This document shows positions 9,151 to 17,951 of a DNA stretch of 64,000 nt, piece by piece. Source of the DNA: Myxacorys californica WJT36-NPBG1. Its GTDB lineage: Bacteria; Cyanobacteriota; Cyanobacteriia; Leptolyngbyales; Leptolyngbyaceae. Position 1 is the first letter of the stretch; each line of letters starts with the position of its first letter. Under the pieces are notes generated by a model, which did no database searches, was not told where the DNA came from, and was given only the letters and a program-made list of their open reading frames with translations. Location: assembly GCA_019359315.1 (NCBI GenBank), contig JAHHHO010000013.1:1-64000 (forward strand). The letters are read 5' to 3'. The position numbers were made by a program, and so were the translations under genes.

Positions 9151-9651
9151 CTGCTAAAAGGAACTGTCCTCAGTCAAGTACGAAGTGAACCTGATGCACT
9201 ATACACAAACGCCGCGCTTGTAGTTGGTACGCACTTTAAAGAGTTGAACCTGATCTGCTTTGTCTAAGTAATTTCCTCTAACCCTTTTCATATAGCCTTG
9301 GACGCCCGATCTCAGCGATGGGTTGATTTGTCGTGGCGCGTTGATCCGCTACCATGCGAAATTTAAAGTATAAATTATCACTATTATTCAGTGATCTTGC
9401 TGAGAAGACAATGGGCATTTCATCTCAATGTGTTCATCACGGAAATTTAGGGCAGTCTAATCCTAGTTCTAACTACTGAGCTGCTTGTTTCATTTGCTTG
9501 TGTCCTCCCTCTAAAGGGGTATCTTCAGTGCTCCGATTTGTAATGGAGATTAGAAGTTTGCTTCTCAAAATCTGAAGACCGAACGCTACGTTTTGCTGCC
9601 CTTTAGCTCTAACAGCTTTGCTTCTGACTGTTATTACTTCGATCTACCCGT

Positions 9652-12165
9652 ATGAACCTCTCTCTACATTCACGCTGGCGGTATGTGTTAGCCGCAGTTG
9701 CAATTGGCAGTACCTTTCCCCTGACAGCTCCCGTTTTAGCGGGAGGCACAGCCGCCGGGGACACAATCAGAAACACGGCAACAGGTACATTTACAGATGG
9801 AACCACAACTTATAACACGACCTCTAATGAGGTCACGATCGTAGTTTCTGAAATTGCTGGAATTACCGTGACGGCTCAACCTCCGAGCGCGGCGACTCCA
9901 AATGCGGGGGACACGCTCTACGTGGAATTCCTGATTACCAACACAGGAAATGATCCGACGCAATTCTTTATTCCAGGCGTTGCTACGCTCTCTAACACCT
10001 CCAAATTTAGCCAAAACGGAAACATCCAAATTGTTGAATTAAACGGCACACCATTAGGAACATTTGTAAACGTTCCCAATGCTGGAGACACGACAGGCAA
10101 TTTACTTGGAACCGGAGCAACCCAGGGATCATTGCCTGCAAATCCAGGGACAGGAGCAACCGGAACAATTAAAGTTCGTGTACCGATTAAGGTATTGGGG
10201 ACTGCGATCGCAGGAGACGCGCTCACCGTATCGCTAGGTAAAACGACTCCTGCTAATGGACAGAATCAAGACCGGACAGGCAGCATTGAGCCAGAGGATG
10301 TCTACACCGTAGACAATGCGAACGGAGTTGGCGGCGAAACGAATGCGACCAATCCCGGAGTGAAGGAAGCAATGGCGACTAGCGCTTCTATTGTGGTCAA
10401 TGCTCGACAGCAAGCCTTTGCATCTGTCCTCAAAGCAGTGGGTAGCTACGTCAACAACAACACACCAAACGTGCTTACAGATGACGTTCTCACCTATCGA
10501 CTAGCACTACGAGTCGAGAATCCTACGACTCCTCCAACCGGAATTGTCGCATCCGATTTATACGGCACTCAGCTAGACGTTAATAACATCACGACCAAGC
10601 CTTACGTGCTTGTTTCCGATGCGATTCCTGCTGGCTTACAGCTCAGTGCAACAACCGATCCCACTCGTGCACCTGGGGGATGGATTCCAGTCTATACCCA
10701 AGATCCTGTGACCACAACGGCACTTAAGGCAAAGTGGACAACCGATCAACCGATAGCCGGGCCACCCATCACGCGAGTCGGCTTCATCTACGACACCACC
10801 ACTACTCCACTTTCTAGAGGAACTGTTGGAATAGGAAATACCATTTCTGGCTTCGCCTTCGACCTCACTCCAATAGGCTCCTTTACAGGCGGACAAATTG
10901 CCAATATTGCTCAGGTCTTTGGTCAGTCTCAACCCGGCGCTGTTGTACCCGGAACACCGACCCAGATTGTATATGACGAGTCGGGTGACCAAACGGCGAA
11001 CAATGGCTTAGCCAGCAGTAATCCTGATCCTACTGGTGGCTCTGCTGCTAGTGGTGGCATTAGTGATGGAGTTGCTAATCCTACTGCGGATGGGACAGAT
11101 CCGGGAACCGGAAATGATCCTACAACGAGCGGCACGAACCAAGGAACGGATGGCGGCGGTAATGGAAGCAAAACGGTCGGTGGTGAAGACACCGTATATA
11201 CGATCGCGGCAACGCCTCTCAACGGCCCATTCGGGCAACCCGGTGCAGTTGGACCAACTAGTAATAACGATGATTACACCAACAAATCAATCGTTGTTCC
11301 GCTTAATACATCGCCTAGTACTCCGCTAACGGATGCTCAAACGCCACCGATCACCTTTGACAACACGGCTCAAAACACCAGCGCAAGCTCGGCAGTGATT
11401 GCCCTCTTGCCAACGCGTCCCGATGTTGCAACGGCACTACCAGACAATACCAAGGTAACCATTACTGATCCGGCAACAGGCAATAACGCAATCTATAACT
11501 ACACTTCAGCAGGCGGATTCGCTTTTGTATCAGGTACAGGAGCCACAGCTACCAGTCCAGTGAAGTTGACCATTGCAGGCAATAGCACAGCTAACTACAA
11601 GGTCACAATCGATTTGCCTGATGCGCCTCAACTGACAGGTTTCCCAGTTCCAATCACGGCGTTTATCGATACAAACAACGATGGTAGCCCAGCCAATGAG
11701 CCGAGTAACATCACCATTGATCGTCTCTACACCAACTACGTCAGTTTGGTGAAAGAAGCGCGAATGCTGGAATCGAATGGAACGCCAGTTGCAGGTGCGG
11801 CAGGTATATTTACGACCAATCAGGCCGACCTCAGCGCTGCTGCGACTCCAGGCAGAATCATCGAGTATCGCATCACCTACAAAAATATCTCGACGAGCGG
11901 TGGAACGAACAGCGTTACCTTACCCGCTAACAACCTGGTGATTACTGAAAATGGCAGTGCTGGAACCAACACTTGGTTTACGACCACGTTTGATCAGAAG
12001 TACGCCACGAGCGGCGGCAATGGTTCCGCAGTCGATCCAGGTGGAACGATCGCGGTGACAACCAGTGGCACTCCGGTAGACATCCAAACGTATACCGATA
12101 CCGTACCATCTGTCGCGCCTGGTTCTGCGGGAGGTGTGTTCATCTTCCAGCGAACGATTAAGTAA
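9652..12165 (+). CDS. Secreted DUF11-type repeat protein (locus gene A)
   Basis: A protein of 837 residues with a classical signal peptide (R-W-R-Y then a hydrophobic core, likely cleaved after V-L-A near residue 30). The mature part is Thr/Asn/Gly/Ala-rich and has no cysteine. It contains repeated beta-sandwich modules with the DUF11 look (A-G-D-T-L-Y-V-E-F-L-I-T-N-T-G-N near 85 and P-G-R-I-I-E-Y-R-I-T-Y-K-N near 740), a Gly/Thr/Asp-rich linker near 455-510 and a Ca-loop-like D-T-N-N-D-G near 673. No anchor motif is seen. It opens the five-gene surface locus, 76 bp ahead of gene B. Role inferred: extracellular or outer-surface structural protein. Confidence 0.85.
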   Translation: MNLSLHSRWRYVLAAVAIGSTFPLTAPVLAGGTAAGDTIRNTATGTFTDGTTTYNTTSNEVTIVVSEIAGITVTAQPPSAATPNAGDTLYVEFLITNTGNDPTQFFIPGVATLSNTSKFSQNGNIQIVELNGTPLGTFVNVPNAGDTTGNLLGTGATQGSLPANPGTGATGTIKVRVPIKVLGTAIAGDALTVSLGKTTPANGQNQDRTGSIEPEDVYTVDNANGVGGETNATNPGVKEAMATSASIVVNARQQAFASVLKAVGSYVNNNTPNVLTDDVLTYRLALRVENPTTPPTGIVASDLYGTQLDVNNITTKPYVLVSDAIPAGLQLSATTDPTRAPGGWIPVYTQDPVTTTALKAKWTTDQPIAGPPITRVGFIYDTTTTPLSRGTVGIGNTISGFAFDLTPIGSFTGGQIANIAQVFGQSQPGAVVPGTPTQIVYDESGDQTANNGLASSNPDPTGGSAASGGISDGVANPTADGTDPGTGNDPTTSGTNQGTDGGGNGSKTVGGEDTVYTIAATPLNGPFGQPGAVGPTSNNDDYTNKSIVVPLNTSPSTPLTDAQTPPITFDNTAQNTSASSAVIALLPTRPDVATALPDNTKVTITDPATGNNAIYNYTSAGGFAFVSGTGATATSPVKLTIAGNSTANYKVTIDLPDAPQLTGFPVPITAFIDTNNDGSPANEPSNITIDRLYTNYVSLVKEARMLESNGTPVAGAAGIFTTNQADLSAAATPGRIIEYRITYKNISTSGGTNSVTLPANNLVITENGSAGTNTWFTTTFDQKYATSGGNGSAVDPGGTIAVTTSGTPVDIQTYTDTVPSVAPGSAGGVFIFQRTIK

Positions 12166-12241
12166 AGGAAATGGCTTTGGCAAGGATGAACGGAGCTTGA
12201 AGAAGCCGAAATTTGAGTTGTTGCAGTCACAAGGATTAATC

Positions 12242-12853
12242 ATGAAAAAGTATTGGATATTGGGTGCAGGTGCTGCGATTGCACTCTCGGCACTTCCGCT
12301 AAATGGCTCCCCTGCCCTCGCAGAGCGAGCTTCCCTTGGAATCGCGCAAATTTTCAACGGTTCAGCCATTAGCGCAACGCGCAACTTCGTAGAAATCGCG
12401 CAAAATGTTCTGACACAACCGAAGGTCAATCTACATCTGGTAGTAGATCAGCAAGTTGTGAAAAAAGATCAGCAGGGCAAAACCATCACGACTTGGCAGC
12501 CAATGAATGGCAAGGTGCAAGCAAAACCGGGCGATATTTTCCGGTTTACGGTGACGGGTAAAAATGAAGGCAATCGCGAAGCCAAGAATTTTGCAATTAC
12601 GCAACCTGTGCCTAAAGGAACGGTCTATCAGCTAGATTCAGCGACCCTTGCTCAAGGTATTATCGCGACCTACAGCATTGATCAGGGCAAAACCTTTGTG
12701 GCGCGGCCCGTTGTTAAAGTGACGCTGCCCAACGGCAAGGTGGAAGAGCGCCCCGCGCCAGCAAAAGCCTATAGTCACGTGCGTTGGACGATGAGCCAAG
12801 ATCTCAAACCTAACGCTAGTGCGATCGCGGCCTATCAAGTCAAAGTCCGCTAG
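12242..12853 (+). CDS. Small secreted DUF11-like protein (locus gene B)
   Basis: A protein of 203 residues starting M-K-K-Y-W-I-L with a signal peptide likely cleaved after P-A-L-A near residue 26. The start at ATG 12242 is chosen because the signal peptide begins there; the frame is open further upstream into gene A. One beta-sandwich module fills residues ~60-203, with the DUF11-like P-G-D-I-F-R-F-T-V-T-G-K-N-E-G-N followed by I-T-Q-P-V-P-K-G-T-V-Y. No cysteine is present. It could be a minor subunit, cap or periplasmic adaptor of the surface structure; this is inference from position and domain. Confidence 0.85.
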   Translation: MKKYWILGAGAAIALSALPLNGSPALAERASLGIAQIFNGSAISATRNFVEIAQNVLTQPKVNLHLVVDQQVVKKDQQGKTITTWQPMNGKVQAKPGDIFRFTVTGKNEGNREAKNFAITQPVPKGTVYQLDSATLAQGIIATYSIDQGKTFVARPVVKVTLPNGKVEERPAPAKAYSHVRWTMSQDLKPNASAIAAYQVKVR

Positions 12854-12866
12854 TTTTTCTCAAGGT

Positions 12867-12890
12867 TAGGGAGGTAGTTTAGCCTCCCTA
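12867..12890 (+). terminator. Hairpin between genes B and C
   Basis: TAGGGAGG and CCTCCCTA form an 8-bp stem with an 8-nt loop 14 bp after the gene B stop. No T-run follows, so it may attenuate rather than end transcription, or protect the 3' end of an A-B message. It may divide the locus into A-B and C-D-E units. Confidence 0.45.
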
Positions 12891-13011
12891 CACCCTTCTA
12901 TCCTCACCAAAAGATGTTGGGTGCTAGCCTCAGAACGCCTATATCAGTTTTGACGAGCGATCGTTCTACTGCTTCATCAGTCCGCAGTTTCCTACCCGAT
13001 TTGGCTCCCCC

Positions 13012-14460
13012 ATGTTTCACCGCAACCGAAGTCGTCTCTTAACGGCGTTACTTCTCTCCAGTATTCTCTTCCAACCCCTAGCTGTGAAAGCTGCCACTAG
13101 TATTCTCAACACTGCCTCTTATTCATTCCAAGATGCAGAAAAAAATACTGTTTCAGGAACAACCAATCAACTGAAGCAGGAGTTAGTTGATCCGTTTGGG
13201 CGAATTCGAGGCTGTGGGGGAGAAGTTTTGCCAGATTATGCTGGGTTTAGCGTCGGACTGTATGACGCGAGTGCGAACGATATGCCTATGGCATTGGTTT
13301 CACTCACTAGAACGGGAGCGGGAACGAGTTTCACAGGTGCGCCGCCTAACCTTCAAAATAGCAATCCTTTCTTTCTCGCAAATGACGAGCCAAAGGGAGC
13401 GTACAACTTCTTTCTCAATCGGAGCAACGGACAGATTGAAGTCGGTAAACGCTACATCTTAATTGTCAGTCCGCCTACAACTCTAAATCGCTACAGTCAA
13501 CGCCAAATTCGGATTGTAATTACAGCAAGAGATGATGTTGCGAATACGGTTTCGTACACAGCAACGGCATTAGATGGTAGAGGCATCAGCCTGGACGGAG
13601 ATCCAGCGACTTTCTCAACGACGGTAGCGATTAGTGATGCAGCCGGAACAGGACTCACGCTCTCGGCGCTAAGTTTGCTCGATCGCCCGATTTGTGTAGG
13701 TGCATCTCAACCCGTTCAGATTATCAAAACCGCCGATCGCGCCGCCGCAGAACCGGGCGATACAGTGATCTATCGCCTCTCGGTGCGGAACTTAAACACC
13801 GTTGCTAGCAATCAAATCGAGATTGTTGATCAATTGCCGCTAGGATTTGTCTTTCTGCCTAAAAGCATTCGGGGTGAATTGGGAGGAAATGCAGTTGTCA
13901 TTTCGGCAACTCAGGCTGGCTCAACGGTTACGTTCAGATCCAATGGCAGCATTCCTCCAGAGGGTGTACTAAACGTTGCTTATGCGGTTCAACTCAGTCC
14001 TGACTCAGTGCGAGGCTCGGGCGAAAATCTTGCGAGTGTTAGCGTTCGTAGATCTGACACTAACGCTGTTCTTCGAGACGGACCTTCTAAGTATCGTATT
14101 CGTATTCGTCCTGGCATTCTATCTGATTGTGGAACGTTGATCGGGCGGGTGTTTGACGATAAGAACTTTGACGGTGAACAACAGCCAGGAGAACGAGGAA
14201 TTCCGAATGCGATCGTGTTCCTAGACGATGGCACGCGCATCACAACCGATGTCAACGGCATCTTCTCCGTTGCAAACGTGATTGCAGGCAGCCGAACGGG
14301 TGTTTTGGATCTCAGCAGCGTTCCTGGCTATACCTTTGCCCCCAATCGCTACATCAAAGAACGGAATAGCCAATCCCGCTTAGTGCGCCTCGAACCGAGT
14401 GGATTAGCACGAATGAATTTTGCAGTCACGCCCGTAGCGTCGCAGGCAGGCAAACCATGA
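13012..14460 (+). CDS. Secreted DUF11 + SdrD B-like protein (locus gene C)
   Basis: A protein of 482 residues with a signal peptide (cleaved near V-K-A, residue ~27). Residues ~30-240 form an unassigned region. A DUF11 module covers ~240-365 (E-P-G-D-T-V-I-Y-R-L-S-V-R-N then I-V-D-Q-L-P-L-G-F). An SdrD B-like/carboxypeptidase-regulatory-like module covers ~372-470, with G-R-V-F-D-D-K-N-F-D-G and T-D-V-N-G-I-F-S. Four cysteines occur. The stop overlaps the start of gene D (ATGA), so the two are translationally coupled. In other bacteria such modules often precede a beta-barrel in one polypeptide; that suggests C acts with D at the outer membrane (inference). Confidence 0.87.
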   Translation: MFHRNRSRLLTALLLSSILFQPLAVKAATSILNTASYSFQDAEKNTVSGTTNQLKQELVDPFGRIRGCGGEVLPDYAGFSVGLYDASANDMPMALVSLTRTGAGTSFTGAPPNLQNSNPFFLANDEPKGAYNFFLNRSNGQIEVGKRYILIVSPPTTLNRYSQRQIRIVITARDDVANTVSYTATALDGRGISLDGDPATFSTTVAISDAAGTGLTLSALSLLDRPICVGASQPVQIIKTADRAAAEPGDTVIYRLSVRNLNTVASNQIEIVDQLPLGFVFLPKSIRGELGGNAVVISATQAGSTVTFRSNGSIPPEGVLNVAYAVQLSPDSVRGSGENLASVSVRRSDTNAVLRDGPSKYRIRIRPGILSDCGTLIGRVFDDKNFDGEQQPGERGIPNAIVFLDDGTRITTDVNGIFSVANVIAGSRTGVLDLSSVPGYTFAPNRYIKERNSQSRLVRLEPSGLARMNFAVTPVASQAGKP

Positions 14461-17400
14461 AGACAGTTCAGAAATCGTTTACCGCTTGTCTACTAGGGCT
14501 GCTGATCACTGAAGCAATCGGCTTGCTGCTGATCTCGTCTAGAGGAATGGCAGCGACTCCCGTAGCGTCGCCTACCCTAACGCCTCAACTTGTTGTACAA
14601 GCTCCCACCGTTCAACCTTCTCCAACAGTTAAGGCAACGCCTGCTCAAGCGCCGTCTCTCACGATCGTATCTCCACCTGCAAATGCGATCGCGGATGCAC
14701 CTTCAACTACTGTTGTTCTAAAGTATGCGCTCGGTCGTCAAGTTGAACTACGGGTAAACGGAAATCTTGTGAATGCTTCGCTGATTGGTCGGACTGAAAC
14801 CGATCAGCAAAATAAGCAAATCACACAAACCTGGTATGGTGTAACGCTACAAGATGGCGATAATACCATCACAGCGCAAACTTTAGTCAATGGTAAGGTT
14901 GAAGAAACATCTTCAATCAAAGTTCAAGTCCGGGGAGTCGCGAACCAATTATCAATTCGCACACTAGAGACACGAGTTCCGGCAGATGGGCGATCGACCG
15001 TGACTGTTATTGGAGAACTGCTCGACGCTGGTGGCAACCGCTCCAACCGAGATGCGATCGTCACTCTCAAGCCCAGCGCAGGTGAATTTGTCGAACCCGA
15101 CTTTAGCCCCGAACAACTAGGCTATCAAATCAAGGCGATTGGAGGAGAATTTAGAGCGACGCTGCGATCAAACATTCAAGCGCAAACCGTGAGAATTCAA
15201 GCCAAAACAGACGCATTGGATGCGTTTACGCAAGTTCAGTTTGAAACCGATTTGCGTTCCTCAGTGGTCACAGGGTCGATTGATCTACGGTTTGGCAAAC
15301 GCGGCACCGATTTCTACCGCAGCTTTCGAGATTTTTTGCCGACCGATGGCAACAACAACTATCACTTAGCAGGTCGGGGAGCCGTTTTTGCGACAGGAAA
15401 GGTAGGAGACTGGCTCGTGACCGGAGCCTACAACAGCGATCGCGCACTCAACGAAACCTGCGATGGCACAGCCTATCTATTTCGCGCTCAGCAATTTTGC
15501 GATCAGAACTATCCAGTGTATGGCGATAGTTCTAAAGTCGATGTGCTGACCCCTTCAATCGACAGCGTTTTCCTGAAGCTAGAGCGCACGTCTCGCCGCA
15601 CGAATGGTGTTGATTACTTTATGTGGGGTGACTACAATACCGAGGAATTTGCGACGCGATCGCAGCAATTCACCGCAACCTCGCGTCAACTCCACGGATT
15701 TAAGTCTAACTACAACATTGCTAACCTCCAACTGAGTGCGTTCTACGGCAACAATGTGCAAGGCTTTCAGCGCGATACGATCGCGCCTGATGGGACGAGT
15801 GGGTTCTACTTTCTCTCACGACGGTTGCTTATTGGGGGTAGCGAGAACGTTTTTCTAGAAACCGAAGAGTTAAATCGCCCCGGCACAGTGCTTGAGCGAA
15901 AGCCGCTGAATCGCGGAGTTGATTATGAAATTGACTACGATCGTGGAACGCTGCTATTTAGACAACCGATTCTCAGAACGGACGTTGATGCGCTTGGACA
16001 GGTTCTTGTTCGGCGCATTGTCACGACCTATCAATACGAAAATCAGCAGGGCGATAAGAGCGATATTTTTGCAGGTCGTGCCGTTTATCACTTCTCTAAA
16101 ACATCGGGGCAAGAGAGTTGGATTGGTGCAACGTATCTGCTAGAAAGCCAAGGCGTGCGAGACTTTGAACTATACGGTTCAGATGCCATGTTCTCGTTTG
16201 GTAATGGCAGTGTTATTGCGGAATATGCTCACTCTAGCAATCGTTCTGATGTTCTCGGTTTGGTTGACGGTTCTGCTTACCGGCTTGAAGCCAATGCTCA
16301 AATCGCGTCAAGAATTGGAGTGCGCGGCTATTACAGACACACCGATACTGGATTTGCTAACGATGCAACGGTGAGTTTTGTTCCAGGTCAAACTCGTTAC
16401 GGGGCAGAGGTAACGGGTAATGTTTCTACAACCACAAAACTTCGAGTACAGTATGACCACGAAGACAATACAGGTATTGCACCTCGCCGCCTAGATACGT
16501 TTCAAGATTTATTTGCTCCTCGAACTGAAGCGATTCCTGGTACGCAAGTCGATAATTCTCTGACAACGATCGCACTCGGCGTTCAGCAACAGTTTGGTAG
16601 TGCTGCGCTTAATGTAGATCTGCTTCACCGCGATCGCACCGATCGGCTCTCTCCCGAATTTAGTGGCTCATCCGATCAACTGCGATCGCGGCTCTCGCTA
16701 CCCATTGCAAAAAATCTCACGTTTCTAGCTCAGAATGAAACGACGCTTTCATCTGAAACTGACGCGGTGTACAGCGATCGTACAGGATTAGGACTGAGTT
16801 GGGCAGTGATGCCGGGAACCAGTTTAGATCTGAGCCAGCAGTTCTACACGCGCGGGCAATACGCCGGTCAAGCGATTACAACTCTGGGTCTGAACAGTGA
16901 ATATAAGTTTGGGCCTGATACTACGCTGCACGCTCGCTATGGCATTGTTGGCGGAGCAAATAGCTGGACAACCCAAGGCGCGATCGGGGTCAACCAAGGA
17001 TTAGCGATCGCGCCAGGGCTACGAATGAATTTGGCGTATGAACATATCTTTGGCGGCTTTTTTGGCAATACTGGTGCGGGAACTCGATTTGCTCAGCCGT
17101 TTGCGGTTGGGCAGAGTGCATCTGCTCTAGGATTACAAAGTGGCGATAGTTATAGTGCAGGACTGGAATATACGGGAAGTAAAGAGTTTCAGGCAAGCGC
17201 ACGCTACGAACATCGTAGTTCTTCGGGTGGAGACAACACAGTTATTTCGGCAGCCGCAACGGGAAAGATATCACCTGCGTTAACCGCGTTGGTTCGTTAT
17301 CAGCAAGCCAATTCTGCTAACCAAACGCTGATTGGGTTGGATGACACGAAGGAACTGAAGCTGGGATTAGCCTACCGCGATCCGAACGATGACAAGTTTA

Positions 17401-17951
17401 ATGCGCTGCTGCGCTTTGAGTACCGTAAAAATCCGTCTACGATTCCCGATACGATTTTGTTTGGCAGTGGCACGGGAACAGAAGACCGTACGATCGCGCT
17501 CGAAGGCATCTACGCTCCGAACTGGCGCTGGGAGTTTTACGGTAAGTACGCATTGCGTCATAGTACAACCTACCTCGCCAGCGACCTAGCAGGAACGGGT
17601 GATGTTTCTCTGGCACAAGTGCGAGCGACTTACCGCTTTGGCTATAGCTGGGATGTGGTGGGCGAAGTGCGGCGGATTGCTCAATCGAGTGCTGGCTATA
17701 GTGAGACTGGAGTTTTGTTAGAAGCGGGCTATTATCTGACGCCAAATTTGCGCTTGGCGGCGGGCTATAGCTTTGGTCGGGTGAGCGACAGGGACTTTGA
17801 CGGCTCGCGATCGGCGGGAGGATTCTACGCGGGATTAACAATCAAACTAAATGAATTGTTTAGTGGCTTTGGGCTGCAAAAAGCTGCGCCATCTCAGCAA
17901 CAAGCGTCTACAGTGAAACCGAACATGGCATCTGCGCCAGAGAAGCAATGA
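14457..17951 (+). CDS. Large outer-membrane beta-barrel protein (locus gene D)
   Basis: A protein of 1164 residues. A hydrophobic signal segment (10-27) and a Pro/Thr-rich linker (35-65) are followed by two Ig-like modules (about 66-158 and 163-260; the second has the invasin/Big-like P-A-D-G-R-S-T-V-T-V). From ~270 to ~1135 there is continuous alternating-hydrophobicity beta sequence rich in Y/G/R, as in outer-membrane barrels, containing a G-V-D-Y-E-I-D-Y-D-R-G-T-L-L-F segment near 485. A hydrophilic ~30-residue tail follows the last strand. TonB-box and plug domains are not seen. Start overlaps gene C, stop overlaps gene E. Likely role: anchor or export pore for DUF11 partners (inference). 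Confidence 0.85.
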   Translation: MKTVQKSFTACLLGLLITEAIGLLLISSRGMAATPVASPTLTPQLVVQAPTVQPSPTVKATPAQAPSLTIVSPPANAIADAPSTTVVLKYALGRQVELRVNGNLVNASLIGRTETDQQNKQITQTWYGVTLQDGDNTITAQTLVNGKVEETSSIKVQVRGVANQLSIRTLETRVPADGRSTVTVIGELLDAGGNRSNRDAIVTLKPSAGEFVEPDFSPEQLGYQIKAIGGEFRATLRSNIQAQTVRIQAKTDALDAFTQVQFETDLRSSVVTGSIDLRFGKRGTDFYRSFRDFLPTDGNNNYHLAGRGAVFATGKVGDWLVTGAYNSDRALNETCDGTAYLFRAQQFCDQNYPVYGDSSKVDVLTPSIDSVFLKLERTSRRTNGVDYFMWGDYNTEEFATRSQQFTATSRQLHGFKSNYNIANLQLSAFYGNNVQGFQRDTIAPDGTSGFYFLSRRLLIGGSENVFLETEELNRPGTVLERKPLNRGVDYEIDYDRGTLLFRQPILRTDVDALGQVLVRRIVTTYQYENQQGDKSDIFAGRAVYHFSKTSGQESWIGATYLLESQGVRDFELYGSDAMFSFGNGSVIAEYAHSSNRSDVLGLVDGSAYRLEANAQIASRIGVRGYYRHTDTGFANDATVSFVPGQTRYGAEVTGNVSTTTKLRVQYDHEDNTGIAPRRLDTFQDLFAPRTEAIPGTQVDNSLTTIALGVQQQFGSAALNVDLLHRDRTDRLSPEFSGSSDQLRSRLSLPIAKNLTFLAQNETTLSSETDAVYSDRTGLGLSWAVMPGTSLDLSQQFYTRGQYAGQAITTLGLNSEYKFGPDTTLHARYGIVGGANSWTTQGAIGVNQGLAIAPGLRMNLAYEHIFGGFFGNTGAGTRFAQPFAVGQSASALGLQSGDSYSAGLEYTGSKEFQASARYEHRSSSGGDNTVISAAATGKISPALTALVRYQQANSANQTLIGLDDTKELKLGLAYRDPNDDKFNALLRFEYRKNPSTIPDTILFGSGTGTEDRTIALEGIYAPNWRWEFYGKYALRHSTTYLASDLAGTGDVSLAQVRATYRFGYSWDVVGEVRRIAQSSAGYSETGVLLEAGYYLTPNLRLAAGYSFGRVSDRDFDGSRSAGGFYAGLTIKLNELFSGFGLQKAAPSQQQASTVKPNMASAPEKQ

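Noticed and set aside
10636-11238. Several long minus-strand frames inside gene A and similar ones in genes C to E
   Set aside because: These are antisense shadows of the surface-protein genes, caused by their repetitive Thr/Asn/Gly-rich codons.
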